A stretch of DNA of 64,000 bases from Pyxidicoccus parkwaysis (GTDB lineage: Bacteria; Myxococcota; Myxococcia; Myxococcales; Myxococcaceae). Numbering within the stretch: the first letter of the stretch is position 1; every line of letters begins with the position of its first letter. Below, in pieces: positions 1 through 8,153 of the stretch. The stretch is from NCBI RefSeq assembly GCF_017301735.1, contig NZ_CP071090.1:1302001-1366000 (forward strand). The letters run 5' to 3'. Under the pieces are notes generated by a model, which did not search any database, had not been told where the DNA came from, and saw nothing but the letters and a program-made list of their open reading frames with translations. A program made the position numbers and the translations under genes.

Positions 1-1
1 G

Positions 2-2095
2 AGGGAGGAGCCGTACGAGCGCAAAGTCCAAAGGGTGGAGCCGGTCGAGAGAAGGGCCGAAGAGAACGATCCTCCGAGTGAGGAGGCCATCGTCTTTCGC
101 GAGGGCCGGACCACGCTGCGGGATCGACGGCCGCTACGTTGGATCATCCATCCCGGTCATCTCGCCGGCGACGGTTGGCACATCGTCGCCGCATTGCTGG
201 TCGAGCCTGAGCTCCGGGTGGCGATCGTCGTTCTCACGGAGATTCGCGCCTTGTGGATGGCGCGCGGGAGCTTCGAAGCGTTCCTGCCGAGGGCTCTCGA
301 GCGTCTCACGGAGCTCCACGACACCGCCCCGGCCCCCTCCACCATCGCCAAGCAGAGGAAAAAACGCGGCTACAACGCGGCGGGCCTGCACCATCGTGCG
401 ATTCGTCATTGGGCAGAGACGACAGCGTTGCTCGAGTCGATCGCGGAGTCGGGTATCTCGTTCGAACGGATCGTGCTCGTTCCGGGGTTGGAGTGCTGGG
501 AGGAGATCGACAACCCCTACTTGCCCGCTCGCCGTCTGGTCGAAGAGAACAACGCGCTCGTCGGGATCCAGCCGGGCGATTTCGTAGGCATGACGCAGGC
601 GTCGACGTCGTGCGTAGCCCGGTGGCTGCACGTGAGCCGCGGCAACACGATTGACCTCCTCCGCTTGAGGCTCGCCCCCGTGACGATGGATGGGGCCACC
701 GAAGCCATCGCGAACGCGCTGAGAGCGCATCTTGCTCGCGTGCCTCGGGGCTACCGCGTGCTCGTGGTCATGATGCGCAAGGCCGACGAGAACCGGCAGC
801 ACAACACGACCCTCGCGATCTTCCAGCAGCTTCTCGAATTGGTGCGGAGCATCAATACCCGAGAGAGCGGCTACTACATCCTCCCGCTCGGCGGCTCGGC
901 GGCGCGGACGCACTCGGATGAAACGGGCGTTCCAATCCCGAGCGCGGATTGCATTCTGCCGCCGTTCAACATGTTTTCCTTGCTCGAGCAGCTCGACCGT
1001 CGCGCGGAGCCCGCGCGCACGACCCGGTCGCTGGTCGCCGAGTTCTGGCGCGTTCTCGCGGGCATGGAGAACGTCTGCCTGTTCGGAGGACGCAGCGGCT
1101 CACTCGATATCGCCGCGTTCATGGGCGTCCGGCGCATCTACTGTTTCGACGTGCTGCAGATGAAGGAATCGTTCGTGGTGACGGATGCGCCGGGCGACTG
1201 GGCCGCCGACGACGGGAACATCCGCTTGTTTCTCACCTGGCGTCTGATGACGATCGGGTTTCTCGACCACCAGACCCACCTGCTCGCCCCGGATTCCGTT
1301 CGCGCCTTCCTCGCCGGCCAGGACCAGGACCCCGCTGCGCTCGGGCGGACCGTCCTGCCGGACCTGGGTTACGACGAGGTCTTCCGTGTGGCCCGGGCGA
1401 ATGAGCTGACGGCGGTGAGCAACGCTGGGGTGATCACGAGCAGCAGGCGACGTTGGGCGCTCCTGATGTATCTCGCAACGCAGTTCCCCAGCATCGAGGC
1501 ATTCTTCCCAGGCCAGGGCGGAGGCGCGCCCACGCCGCCCCCGGGCCCTGCTCCGTACGATCTCGACGCCGACGCCACCGAGAGGCAGTCCCGCAATACG
1601 TGCGGGGTGCGGGCGTCGTGGAACGCGGGTGCGTATGCCGCGGGCCGGCGCGATGCGCTGACGCGCGGCTTCATCTACGCCGAAGAGGACGAGCTGCCCA
1701 TCGACTCCAGTTCCGACGACATCCGCGAGTCTCTCGACGAGCGGCAGAGCGACGTCAGCATCGTCGAGAGCACTCCCGATCTCGCTGCGCTCGTGACCGG
1801 GTACCGCAACCACGATTTCGTCGGCGAGCAGATCGAGGCCCTGACACCGGTGCAGCGCCTGCTGCCGCTGGTCCAGTTCGCGGCACGAGAGCGCCCCGCG
1901 GCGACATTCGTGTTGAACACCCGAGCGAACGGCGCGAACAGCCTCTCGGCGGCGCGCGGCGGTCTTCATTGGATTGCAGTCCACGTCACCCGGGATGGCA
2001 CGGGGCGTCTACAATTCCGCTTCGCGGACTCGGCCGGGCATGGTCGTGAGCACTACCGCACGTTGTTCGATCGCCTCCACGCTATCCTGCATTGA
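2..2095 (+). CDS. Large putative effector protein, 5' partial
   Basis: The reading frame is open from base 2 with no stop, so the true start is probably left of the window; a GTG at 35 is the first possible start inside it. Numbering from that GTG (686 residues), there is no signal peptide. Residues about 130-420 look like an alpha/beta nucleotide-binding or GT-B-like fold, ending in FGGRSGSLDIAAFMGV near 350-367, which resembles the GxxSGxxHLAAxxGxP loop of heptosyltransferase-type enzymes. A Pro/Gly linker follows near 500. The last 175 residues carry NTCG (Cys523), LHWIAVHV (His645) and FADSAG (Asp665), an order compatible with a papain-like cysteine peptidase. The stop lies 9 bp before the next gene. 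I know no named family for it. Context suggests an exported toxin or effector, but this is inference; coding on this strand is clear. Confidence 0.75.
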   Translation, partial: REEPYERKVQRVEPVERRAEENDPPSEEAIVFREGRTTLRDRRPLRWIIHPGHLAGDGWHIVAALLVEPELRVAIVVLTEIRALWMARGSFEAFLPRALERLTELHDTAPAPSTIAKQRKKRGYNAAGLHHRAIRHWAETTALLESIAESGISFERIVLVPGLECWEEIDNPYLPARRLVEENNALVGIQPGDFVGMTQASTSCVARWLHVSRGNTIDLLRLRLAPVTMDGATEAIANALRAHLARVPRGYRVLVVMMRKADENRQHNTTLAIFQQLLELVRSINTRESGYYILPLGGSAARTHSDETGVPIPSADCILPPFNMFSLLEQLDRRAEPARTTRSLVAEFWRVLAGMENVCLFGGRSGSLDIAAFMGVRRIYCFDVLQMKESFVVTDAPGDWAADDGNIRLFLTWRLMTIGFLDHQTHLLAPDSVRAFLAGQDQDPAALGRTVLPDLGYDEVFRVARANELTAVSNAGVITSSRRRWALLMYLATQFPSIEAFFPGQGGGAPTPPPGPAPYDLDADATERQSRNTCGVRASWNAGAYAAGRRDALTRGFIYAEEDELPIDSSSDDIRESLDERQSDVSIVESTPDLAALVTGYRNHDFVGEQIEALTPVQRLLPLVQFAARERPAATFVLNTRANGANSLSAARGGLHWIAVHVTRDGTGRLQFRFADSAGHGREHYRTLFDRLHAILH

Positions 2096-2104
2096 AAGCC
2101 CGCC

Positions 2105-2506
2105 ATGTTGAGGATTCGTCCCGAACAGCTGAAGGCGCTATCCGCCGAGGTGCTGCAGAGACGTGGCGCGAAGGTCGCGCGGTACGTCGAGGAGCGGCTC
2201 CGCGCGTCGGGGCATGATGCTTCGAGCGCCGCGGAAGAGGCGGCTCGGGTGGTGAGCGCGGGGCGCGCGTATGGGCTCGTGTCGGAGGCCGACCTGCTCG
2301 CGCTGGCCGAGCTCGCGGAGCGCTACGCGCTGCCCTGGGAAGCTTCCGATGCGACGCGCTGGATGCACCGGCGGATGGTCGATCCATTGCTGGATGATGC
2401 CTCGGAGCGGCTGGCGCTGCTCCGCGAGGCGGTCGAGGCAAAGGAGCGCGCCCAATCGCGCATCGCCGCGGCGCGCGCCGAATTCCTGGGACGGAAAACG
2501 CCATGA
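2105..2506 (+). CDS. Small helical protein of the effector-like cassette
   Basis: 133 residues, no signal peptide or membrane segment. Composition (Ala, Glu, Arg, Leu) and spacing of hydrophobic residues suggest an all-helical protein, with a charged last helix at about 95-128. It begins 9 bp after the preceding stop and its last four bases overlap the ATG of the next gene (ATGA), so the three genes are almost certainly co-translated. Small helical proteins of this size often sit beside VgrG- or PAAR-linked effectors as adaptors or immunity proteins; that role here is inference from position only. No recognised family motif. Confidence 0.75.
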   Translation: MLRIRPEQLKALSAEVLQRRGAKVARYVEERLRASGHDASSAAEEAARVVSAGRAYGLVSEADLLALAELAERYALPWEASDATRWMHRRMVDPLLDDASERLALLREAVEAKERAQSRIAAARAEFLGRKTP

Positions 2507-3456
2507 GCCATGAAGAGAGCGAAGCCGCGGTCGCACGCTGCCCGATTTACGACGTACACGCGCTCGAGGTCGTGGTGACCAACCGCAAGGGCAGCCCGGC
2601 ATCCGGTGTGGCCGTCGCCCTGTACCGAGGCGGAAACGTCTGCCGGTCGCGCACGCGCTCGGATGGTTGCGCGCGCTTCGAGGGCCTCGCGGAAGGCGAC
2701 TACCAGTATTCGCTCGAGCTCTTCGATAGAGACTTGTGGAGCGCTCGGGGTGGCGTCGCGCTGGATGAACAGGCGGCACGGGGGGAGCGCGCTCCGCGCT
2801 GGCTCGTGGCTTCGGAGCGAGCCGAGGAGGCGACCCATGAAGTCGCGGCCGGAGAGTGCTTGATTCAGCTCGCGCACGAGCACGGCACGACTGCCGAGGC
2901 GCTGTGGGAGCACAATGCGAGCTTGCATGCGGAGCAGCGCCAGCCGCGGATGCTCGTCGCCAGCGAGGATACGGTACGGATACCGCCGCCACGGCAGCGC
3001 CGTCAGGACGTGAGGACGGGGCAGCGCGCGCTGGCCGAGCTCGATGGAGTACGAGACATCGAGCTCGAGCTCCTCGATGAGGAGGGGCGGCCCAAGGCAT
3101 TGGCGGAGTACTTCCTCTCGCTCGTGACGACGAGCGGGACCGCGCTGCCTCAGCGGACCGGGAAGACCGACGGCGCAGGCGTGCTCCGCGAGTGGATTCC
3201 GGCGGACGTGGCCGAAGGGGAGCTCCTCGTGCGCCAGGGTGATGGCGTCCGGAAGCGCCGGCTTCGTTTCGGTCTCATGGCGCCAGCCACGCGCCCCGCT
3301 GGCGTTCGCGGCCGGCTCGCGAACCTCGGCTACGCACCCGGCGATGCGGATACCACGACCGCGGCCGCGCTCCTCGCGTTCCGACGCGACCATGCGCTCG
3401 AGTCGGCGGACGATGAGACCGTGCGCAAGCGTGTCGTGGAGCTGGCTCGGGACTGA
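2503..3456 (+). CDS. LysM and peptidoglycan-binding domain protein
   Basis: 317 residues. Residues 14-82 form a carboxypeptidase-regulatory or Ig-like beta-sandwich (VTNRKGSPASGVAVALYRGG). Residues 112-165 match a LysM repeat (HEVAAGECLIQLAHEHGTT, then an Asn-rich turn and a hydrophobic end). Residues 180-265 look like a second beta-sandwich. Residues 267-317 match a PG_binding_1 domain (GVRGRLANLGYAPGDAD). There is no signal peptide, so if it reaches the periplasm it must travel by a dedicated injection machine. Proteins with LysM plus peptidoglycan-binding modules are common in type VI secretion and contractile-tail loci as targeting or spike-linked parts. The start overlaps the previous stop by 4 bp. 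Domain calls are by eye; the peptidoglycan link is fairly secure, the secretion link is inferred. Confidence 0.8.
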   Translation: MSHEESEAAVARCPIYDVHALEVVVTNRKGSPASGVAVALYRGGNVCRSRTRSDGCARFEGLAEGDYQYSLELFDRDLWSARGGVALDEQAARGERAPRWLVASERAEEATHEVAAGECLIQLAHEHGTTAEALWEHNASLHAEQRQPRMLVASEDTVRIPPPRQRRQDVRTGQRALAELDGVRDIELELLDEEGRPKALAEYFLSLVTTSGTALPQRTGKTDGAGVLREWIPADVAEGELLVRQGDGVRKRRLRFGLMAPATRPAGVRGRLANLGYAPGDADTTTAAALLAFRRDHALESADDETVRKRVVELARD

Positions 3457-3569
3457 GCCGCAGCGGAGCGGCGGGCTTCCGTGCGGCGCTTCGGACCGGC
3501 GCATTCCTGGCCGACCTCCCGCAGGCCCGGTACCCTGCGCGCCCCTCTTTCTCGAAGGAGCTGTACCCG

Positions 3570-4121
3570 GTGTCCATCCGCAGAACGACCACCAGCACCC
3601 GCAACGCCACCGTCAGCGCCATGCTCGACCCGGCCCTGAGCAGCGCGCGCGACGCGCTCCAGACCTTCCTCGAGAAGGCCCTGCGCGCCCAGTTCGGCGC
3701 CGACTGGCAGGCGACGCTGGAGCGCGACCGCATGGCGCAGGGCCGCCCCACGAGCGACCGCTGGGACTGGGGCAGCATCAGCTATCGCCTCGGGCACTTC
3801 CGCTCCCCACAGTCCACGGGCAGCGGGGTGGTGACAGAGCCGCTCGTCGCGCTCGCCCGGCTCGCCAAGGCCTACCGCAACCTCTTCCAGCACGAGGAGC
3901 TCACGGACGCGCAGGTGCGCCACGCCATGGAGGGGCTCGCGCTGCTGCAGGAGGCGCTGGGCAACAAGACGCGCGCGGCCGAGGCGCGCGCCGCGCTCGA
4001 GGTGTGGGCGGGCCCGGCCCGCGCCGCGAAGCGCCCGGCACGCAAGGCCCCGGCGGCCGTCAAGCGTGCGAAGCCCGCGGCGAAGAAGAAGGCGCCGAAG
4101 GCGAAGAGCGCCCGGCGCTAG
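3570..4121 (+). CDS. Swt1/HEPN-like protein with basic tail
   Basis: 183 residues from a GTG start with AAGGAG about 8 bp upstream. Residues 18-130 form an all-helical domain (LDPALSSARDALQTFLEKAL, then GADW and WDWGSISY) that resembles Swt1-type HEPN domains, which occur in RNA-processing and defence proteins; I see no clear RxxxxH catalytic motif. The last 40 residues are a Lys/Ala/Pro tail of the histone H1 type (repeated AKK, ARK), expected to bind nucleic acid. It is separated from the effector-like cassette by 113 bp and stands alone. The family call is tentative, the coding call is firm. Confidence 0.7.
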   Translation: MSIRRTTTSTRNATVSAMLDPALSSARDALQTFLEKALRAQFGADWQATLERDRMAQGRPTSDRWDWGSISYRLGHFRSPQSTGSGVVTEPLVALARLAKAYRNLFQHEELTDAQVRHAMEGLALLQEALGNKTRAAEARAALEVWAGPARAAKRPARKAPAAVKRAKPAAKKKAPKAKSARR

Positions 4122-4220
4122 CGAGAGGGCGGGGAACCGGCGGGGCAGGGATGACGGCGTCGCAGGCGGAGCGCGCCCGACGCCAGCGACAGGGCGGGGG
4201 AATAGGGGGAGCAGGCGAGC
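4112..4220 (+). repeat. Imperfect tandem duplication before lepB
   Basis: A stretch of about 40 bp beginning near 4105 (end of the HEPN-like gene, with its TAG stop) is repeated at about 4170-4210 with roughly 80 percent identity; the shared core is an AGCGA-AGGGCGGGG block. The offset is about 64 bp. It fills the gap between the upstream gene and the signal peptidase gene and adds no coding sense. Confidence 0.5.
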
Positions 4221-4252
4221 GTTGCGGCACGGCCCATCACCGGAGCGCGCCC

Positions 4253-4924
4253 ATGGCTGAGCAGTCTTCCTCCTCCACTCCCCGCTGGAAGCGCCACCTG
4301 TCGGACCTCGCCCTGCTGCTCTTCCTGCTGGTGGCGCGCGCCAGCTTCGCGGACCACTACCACGTGCCCTCGGGCTCCATGGAGCCGACGCTGGCGGTGA
4401 AGGACCACATCCTCGTGGACAAGCGCGCCTACGGGCTGCGCGTGCCGCTCACCGAGACCTGGCTCACCGAGCGCGAGCCCACGCGCGGCGACGTGGTGGT
4501 GTTCACCCACCCGCGCACGGGCGACACGATGGTGAAGCGCCTCATCGGGCTGCCTGGAGACACCGTGGCCCTGGTGCACGGGCAGCTCTGGCTGAACGGT
4601 GCTCCGGTGGAGCAGACGCTCGCCCGGGGCGTGCGGCGCGAGGCGCTGCCCGGCGCGCTCCATCCGCTGTCTCCCGAGGAGGACCAGGGCCCGGACTTCG
4701 GCCCGCTGCAGGTTCCCGCGGACGAGTACCTCATGCTGGGCGACCACCGGGGCAACTCCGCGGACAGCCGCTTCTGGGGCCTCGTGCCGCGCGCGAAGCT
4801 GCTCGGGCGCGCGGTGGCGGTGGTGTACAGCGCACGCGACGGGCTCTCCGGCACCGAGCGGCTGTGGCTGCCGCTCAATCCGGGCAGCGACGACCCCCGG
4901 TTGCTGGAGCCGCACGGGGACTGA
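4253..4924 (+). CDS. lepB: Signal peptidase I
   Basis: 223 residues. Type I signal peptidases cleave signal peptides from exported preproteins at the outer face of the inner membrane using a Ser/Lys dyad. Here the serine is Ser42 in PSGSMEPTL and the lysine Lys95 in MVKRLIGLPGD; the C-terminal box GDHRGNSADSRFWG is also present. One transmembrane helix lies at about 18-33, against two in the E. coli enzyme. The ATG at 4253 is chosen because the frame extends far upstream without protein-like sequence and the helix follows directly; the upstream Shine-Dalgarno is weak (GGAGC). Myxobacteria usually carry several paralogues, so this may not be the only LepB. Confidence 0.93.
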   Translation: MAEQSSSSTPRWKRHLSDLALLLFLLVARASFADHYHVPSGSMEPTLAVKDHILVDKRAYGLRVPLTETWLTEREPTRGDVVVFTHPRTGDTMVKRLIGLPGDTVALVHGQLWLNGAPVEQTLARGVRREALPGALHPLSPEEDQGPDFGPLQVPADEYLMLGDHRGNSADSRFWGLVPRAKLLGRAVAVVYSARDGLSGTERLWLPLNPGSDDPRLLEPHGD

Positions 4925-4981
4925 GGCGGCTCAGGTCCAACAACAGCGCACCGCGAAGGCGGGGGAGGGGACCGCCTCCGC

Positions 4982-5833
4982 TCACGGGAACATGGCGGAC
5001 AGTGCCTGCGCCAGGGACGTGGTGGGGCGGCCGATGAGCCGGCTCAGCGTGCGGCTCGTGTCGTCGAGGTCGCCCCGGGCGATGCCTTCGTCCGCGTTCG
5101 CGAGCACGTCGGCGTAGCCCTTGGGGAGCCCCGCCTGCTGGAGCACGGCGGAGAACTCCGCGGGCGGCAGGTCCTGGTAGGGCACGCTCGTTCCGGACTG
5201 GCGTGACAGCTCGGCAGCGAGCTCGGCCAGGGTGAAGCCCTGGTCTGCTGCCAGCTCGTACACCTGATTCTCATGTCCCGTGCCGGTGAGCACCTCGACT
5301 GCGGCGTCCGCGTAGTCCTGGCGCAGGGCCGGCGCGACACGGCCGTCCTTCGCGCAGCCCCGGAGCACGCCCTGCGCCAGCGTGCGCTTCGCGGCCTCCG
5401 TGTAGTTCTCCAGGTACCAGCTGTGGCGCAGGAACACGAATGGCAGCCCCGACGCGCGGATGGCCTTCTCCGTATCCAGGTGCTCTCCCGCGAGCACCAT
5501 TCGCGAGGTGTCCGCGTGCAGGATGCTCGTATAGGCCAGCAGCCTCACGCCCGCCCGCACCGCCGCGTCCACCACGGCCTGGTGTTGCTTCCGGCGCTGT
5601 CCCACCTCGCTGGAGGAGATGAGCAGGACGGTGTCCCCCTTCGAGAACACGCCGGCCCACGTCTCCGGCTGGCTGTAGTCCGCTTTGCGGACCTGCACGC
5701 CCCTCGAGGCCCAGTCCTTCGCCTTGTCCGGATTCCGCGCCACGACCGCGATTTGGTTCGCGGGCAGCTTCTTCAGCAGTCCCTCGACGACGAACCGCCC
5801 CAAACGTCCCGTGGCTCCCGTGATGACCATCAT
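4982..5833 (-). CDS. qorB: NAD(P)H:quinone oxidoreductase, NmrA/QorB type
   Basis: 283 residues, very close in length and sequence pattern to E. coli QOR2 (YtfG/QorB), an NADPH-dependent quinone reductase of the atypical SDR fold. The N-terminal nucleotide-binding loop is ITGATGRLGRFV; the shared internal block LLISSSEVGQRRKQHQAVV and the C-terminal LSRLIGRPTTSLAQAL are both typical. The start at 5833 (Met-Met) has AAGGAG six bases upstream. It is the last gene of a three-gene minus-strand operon, 22 bp after the GFA-family gene, so all three probably act in the same small-molecule redox or detoxification response. The frame stays open upstream into the GFA gene but that part is not protein-like. 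Confidence 0.92.
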   Translation of the reverse strand: MMVITGATGRLGRFVVEGLLKKLPANQIAVVARNPDKAKDWASRGVQVRKADYSQPETWAGVFSKGDTVLLISSSEVGQRRKQHQAVVDAAVRAGVRLLAYTSILHADTSRMVLAGEHLDTEKAIRASGLPFVFLRHSWYLENYTEAAKRTLAQGVLRGCAKDGRVAPALRQDYADAAVEVLTGTGHENQVYELAADQGFTLAELAAELSRQSGTSVPYQDLPPAEFSAVLQQAGLPKGYADVLANADEGIARGDLDDTSRTLSRLIGRPTTSLAQALSAMFP

Positions 5834-5855
5834 GACCGTCTCCTTCTTTTGTCGC

Positions 5856-6212
5856 TCAGCGGGGAGCGACCTGTATCCCAGCGCGGTCGAGGTGCCGCAC
5901 GCGCACCTTCGAGAGAAGCTCGAGTGGCATGAGTCGGGCGTTGACGCCCATCCTGTCTCGCGCCGGGTCGAGCGAGGCCCAATGTGAGACACAGCCGCAG
6001 TGGGCGCAGCGATGGAAGGCAATCGTCTGCTCGCCCCACTGGTATGTGTCCTGGGCCGCTCCTTCCGTACGCACGTGGACCTGTCGAGGCGAGTAGTACG
6101 CCCACAGCACGCCGTAGCGGCGGCAGATGGAGCAGTTGCATTCGGTGACTTCGGTCGGCTCGGACTGCACCTCGAGCGAGACGCGACCGCAGTGACATGT
6201 GGCGAGAATCAT
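5856..6212 (-). CDS. GFA-family (glutathione-dependent formaldehyde-activating) protein
   Basis: 118 residues with the zinc-binding cysteine pattern of the GFA/CENP-V family: CHCG near residue 6, CNCSICRRYG near 29, and CAHCGC near 73. Members bind structural and catalytic zinc; the founder acts on S-hydroxymethylglutathione, but most members have no proven substrate. The ATG at 6212 has GGAG six bases upstream. It lies 20 bp downstream of the flavoprotein gene and 22 bp upstream of qorB, so an operon is likely. No signal peptide; cytoplasmic. Confidence 0.88.
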   Translation of the reverse strand: MILATCHCGRVSLEVQSEPTEVTECNCSICRRYGVLWAYYSPRQVHVRTEGAAQDTYQWGEQTIAFHRCAHCGCVSHWASLDPARDRMGVNARLMPLELLSKVRVRHLDRAGIQVAPR

Positions 6213-6232
6213 CGTCAGCTCCGTGAGAAGCG

Positions 6233-7888
6233 TTACACCGTCCCCGCCAGCGCCCTGCCCGCCGCGCGGCCAGAGAAGATGCACCCTCCGAGGAAGGTGC
6301 CCTCCAGCGCCCGGTAGCCATGCACTCCGCCACCGCCGAACCCCGCCACCTCGCCGGCCGCGTAGAGGCCGGGAACGACCTGTCCATTCGTCCCGAACAC
6401 CCGGCCCGACAAGTCCGTCTCGAACCCGCCCAGCGTCTTGCGCGTCAGGATGTTCAGCTTCACGCCGATGAGCGGCCCCGCCTCCGGGTCGAGGATGCGG
6501 TGGAGCTTCGCCGTGCGCACCAGCTGGTCTCCCCGGTACGCGCGCGCCTGACGGATGGCCGCAATCTGGAGGTCCTTGCCGAAGGGATTGTCCAGCTGCC
6601 TGTCTCGCGCCAGCACCTCCCGCTCCACCGTCGCGTAGTCCAGCAGCGGCTTCTCCGTCTTCGTGTTCATCCCATCCACCAGCGCCCGCAGGTTGTCCGC
6701 CACGAAGAAGTCCACCCCGTGGGACTTGAAGGCCTCCACCGGCCCCATGGCCTTCTTGCCCACCGCGCGGTTGAGCACGCCTCGCCAGTCCTTGTTCGTC
6801 AGGTCCGGGTTCTGCTCGGAGCCCGAGAGCGCGAACTCCTTCTTGATGATTCGCTGATTCAGCACGAACCACGAGTGCTCATGTCCCGTCTTCAGGATGT
6901 GCTCGAGCGTTCCCAGCGTGTCGAAGCCCGGGAACAGCGGAGGCGGCAGTCGCTTGCCCGTCGCATCCAGCCACAGCGAGCTGGGCCCGGGCAGGATGCG
7001 GATGCCGTGCTGCGGCCAGATGGGATTCCAGTTCCGGAGCCCCTCCGTGTAATGCCACATCCGGTCCCGGTTGATGACCCGCGCGCCCGCCGCCTCGGTG
7101 ATGGCAATCATCCGCCCGTCCACGTGTGCGGGAACGCCCTGGACCATGAACTTCGGCGCCGGGCCCAGTCGCGAAGGCCAGCTCTTGCGCACCAGCTCAT
7201 GATTGCCGCCAATGCCTCCCGACGTGACGACGACCGCCGAGGCCCGCAGCTCGAAGTCTCCCACCGTCTCGCGCGGGCTGCTCACGCCGCGCGGCACGTC
7301 CGAGGGCACCAGCCGCATCCCCCGCACGCCCACCACCGCGCCCGCCTGGACGAGCAGCTCATCCACCCGGTGCCGGAACAGGAACGTGAGCGTTCCCTTC
7401 TCGCGCGCCGCCTGGGCCCGCCGCACGAAGGGCGCGAGCACCCCCGGCCCCGTGCCCCACGTCACGTGGAAGCGGGGCACCGAGTTCCCGTGGCCCACGG
7501 CTCCGTAGCCTCCTCGCTCGGCCCAGCCCACCACGGGAAACCAGCGCATCCCCATCTGGTAGAGCCAGGGCCGCATCTCGCTGGCGGCGAACCCGACGAA
7601 GGCCTCCGCCCACTTCCGCGGCCAGTGGTCCTCCTCGCGGTCGAAAGCCGCCGTGCCCATCCAGTCCTCGAGCGCGAGCGCATGCGAGTCCTTGATGCCC
7701 ATGCGCCGCTGCTCGGGCGAGTCCACGAGGAACAGCCCGCCGAAGGACCAGAAGGCCTGTCCACCCAGGCTCTGCTCTCCTTCCTGGTCCAATACCGTGA
7801 CGCGCTTGCCCGCCTCCGCGAGCTCCGTCGCGGCGACGAGCCCCGCCAACCCACCGCCCACGATGATGACGTCCGCTTCCTGTCCCAT
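6233..7888 (-). CDS. FAD-dependent dehydrogenase (KstD/fumarate-reductase flavoprotein family)
   Basis: 551 residues. The N-terminal dinucleotide fold is VIIVGGGLAGLVAATELAEA, followed by an Asp-Gln FAD ribose contact and GGQAFWSFGG. The C-terminal AAGEVAGFGGGGVHGYRALE closes the FAD site, as in 3-ketosteroid-delta1-dehydrogenases and succinate dehydrogenase/fumarate reductase flavoproteins. Length suits an annotated FAD-binding dehydrogenase without extra domains. No signal peptide. GGAGG lies eight bases before the ATG. It is the first gene of the operon with the GFA protein and QorB; a quinone reductase partner fits an oxidoreductase that needs electrons shuttled. The substrate cannot be read from the sequence. 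Confidence 0.9.
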   Translation of the reverse strand: MGQEADVIIVGGGLAGLVAATELAEAGKRVTVLDQEGEQSLGGQAFWSFGGLFLVDSPEQRRMGIKDSHALALEDWMGTAAFDREEDHWPRKWAEAFVGFAASEMRPWLYQMGMRWFPVVGWAERGGYGAVGHGNSVPRFHVTWGTGPGVLAPFVRRAQAAREKGTLTFLFRHRVDELLVQAGAVVGVRGMRLVPSDVPRGVSSPRETVGDFELRASAVVVTSGGIGGNHELVRKSWPSRLGPAPKFMVQGVPAHVDGRMIAITEAAGARVINRDRMWHYTEGLRNWNPIWPQHGIRILPGPSSLWLDATGKRLPPPLFPGFDTLGTLEHILKTGHEHSWFVLNQRIIKKEFALSGSEQNPDLTNKDWRGVLNRAVGKKAMGPVEAFKSHGVDFFVADNLRALVDGMNTKTEKPLLDYATVEREVLARDRQLDNPFGKDLQIAAIRQARAYRGDQLVRTAKLHRILDPEAGPLIGVKLNILTRKTLGGFETDLSGRVFGTNGQVVPGLYAAGEVAGFGGGGVHGYRALEGTFLGGCIFSGRAAGRALAGTV

Positions 7889-8018
7889 CCGGCGTGCCTC
7901 CAGGTTTCCCAGTCAGGTGCAGGCAGGATGATAGGGAACAACCCGGCACGGCGGCGAACAACTTGTGCCGTCCTCGCGGGCGCGTGTCCACGAGTCGGGA
8001 AGCTTCATGAGATGTACA

Positions 8019-8036
8019 CCCCGCCCCAAGGCGGGG
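8019..8036. promoter_or_regulatory. GC-rich inverted repeat in divergent spacer
   Basis: A 7-bp perfect palindrome (CCCCGCC, loop CCAA, GGCGGGG) sits in the 265-bp spacer between the divergent redox operon and the metalloprotease gene. It has no T-run, so an operator or an mRNA hairpin is as likely as a terminator. No convincing sigma-70 promoter was seen here. Confidence 0.35.
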
Positions 8037-8153
8037 GGCGTATCAACCAGTCCTTCATCCCGGCCGTGGTAGATGTCTCCCGGTTGCAAGAGAAACAATT
8101 CTCCGAGTCTCAGTGTCCTTCACCCGGGTAGAGTGTGCCGGGAGGAAGTGAAC

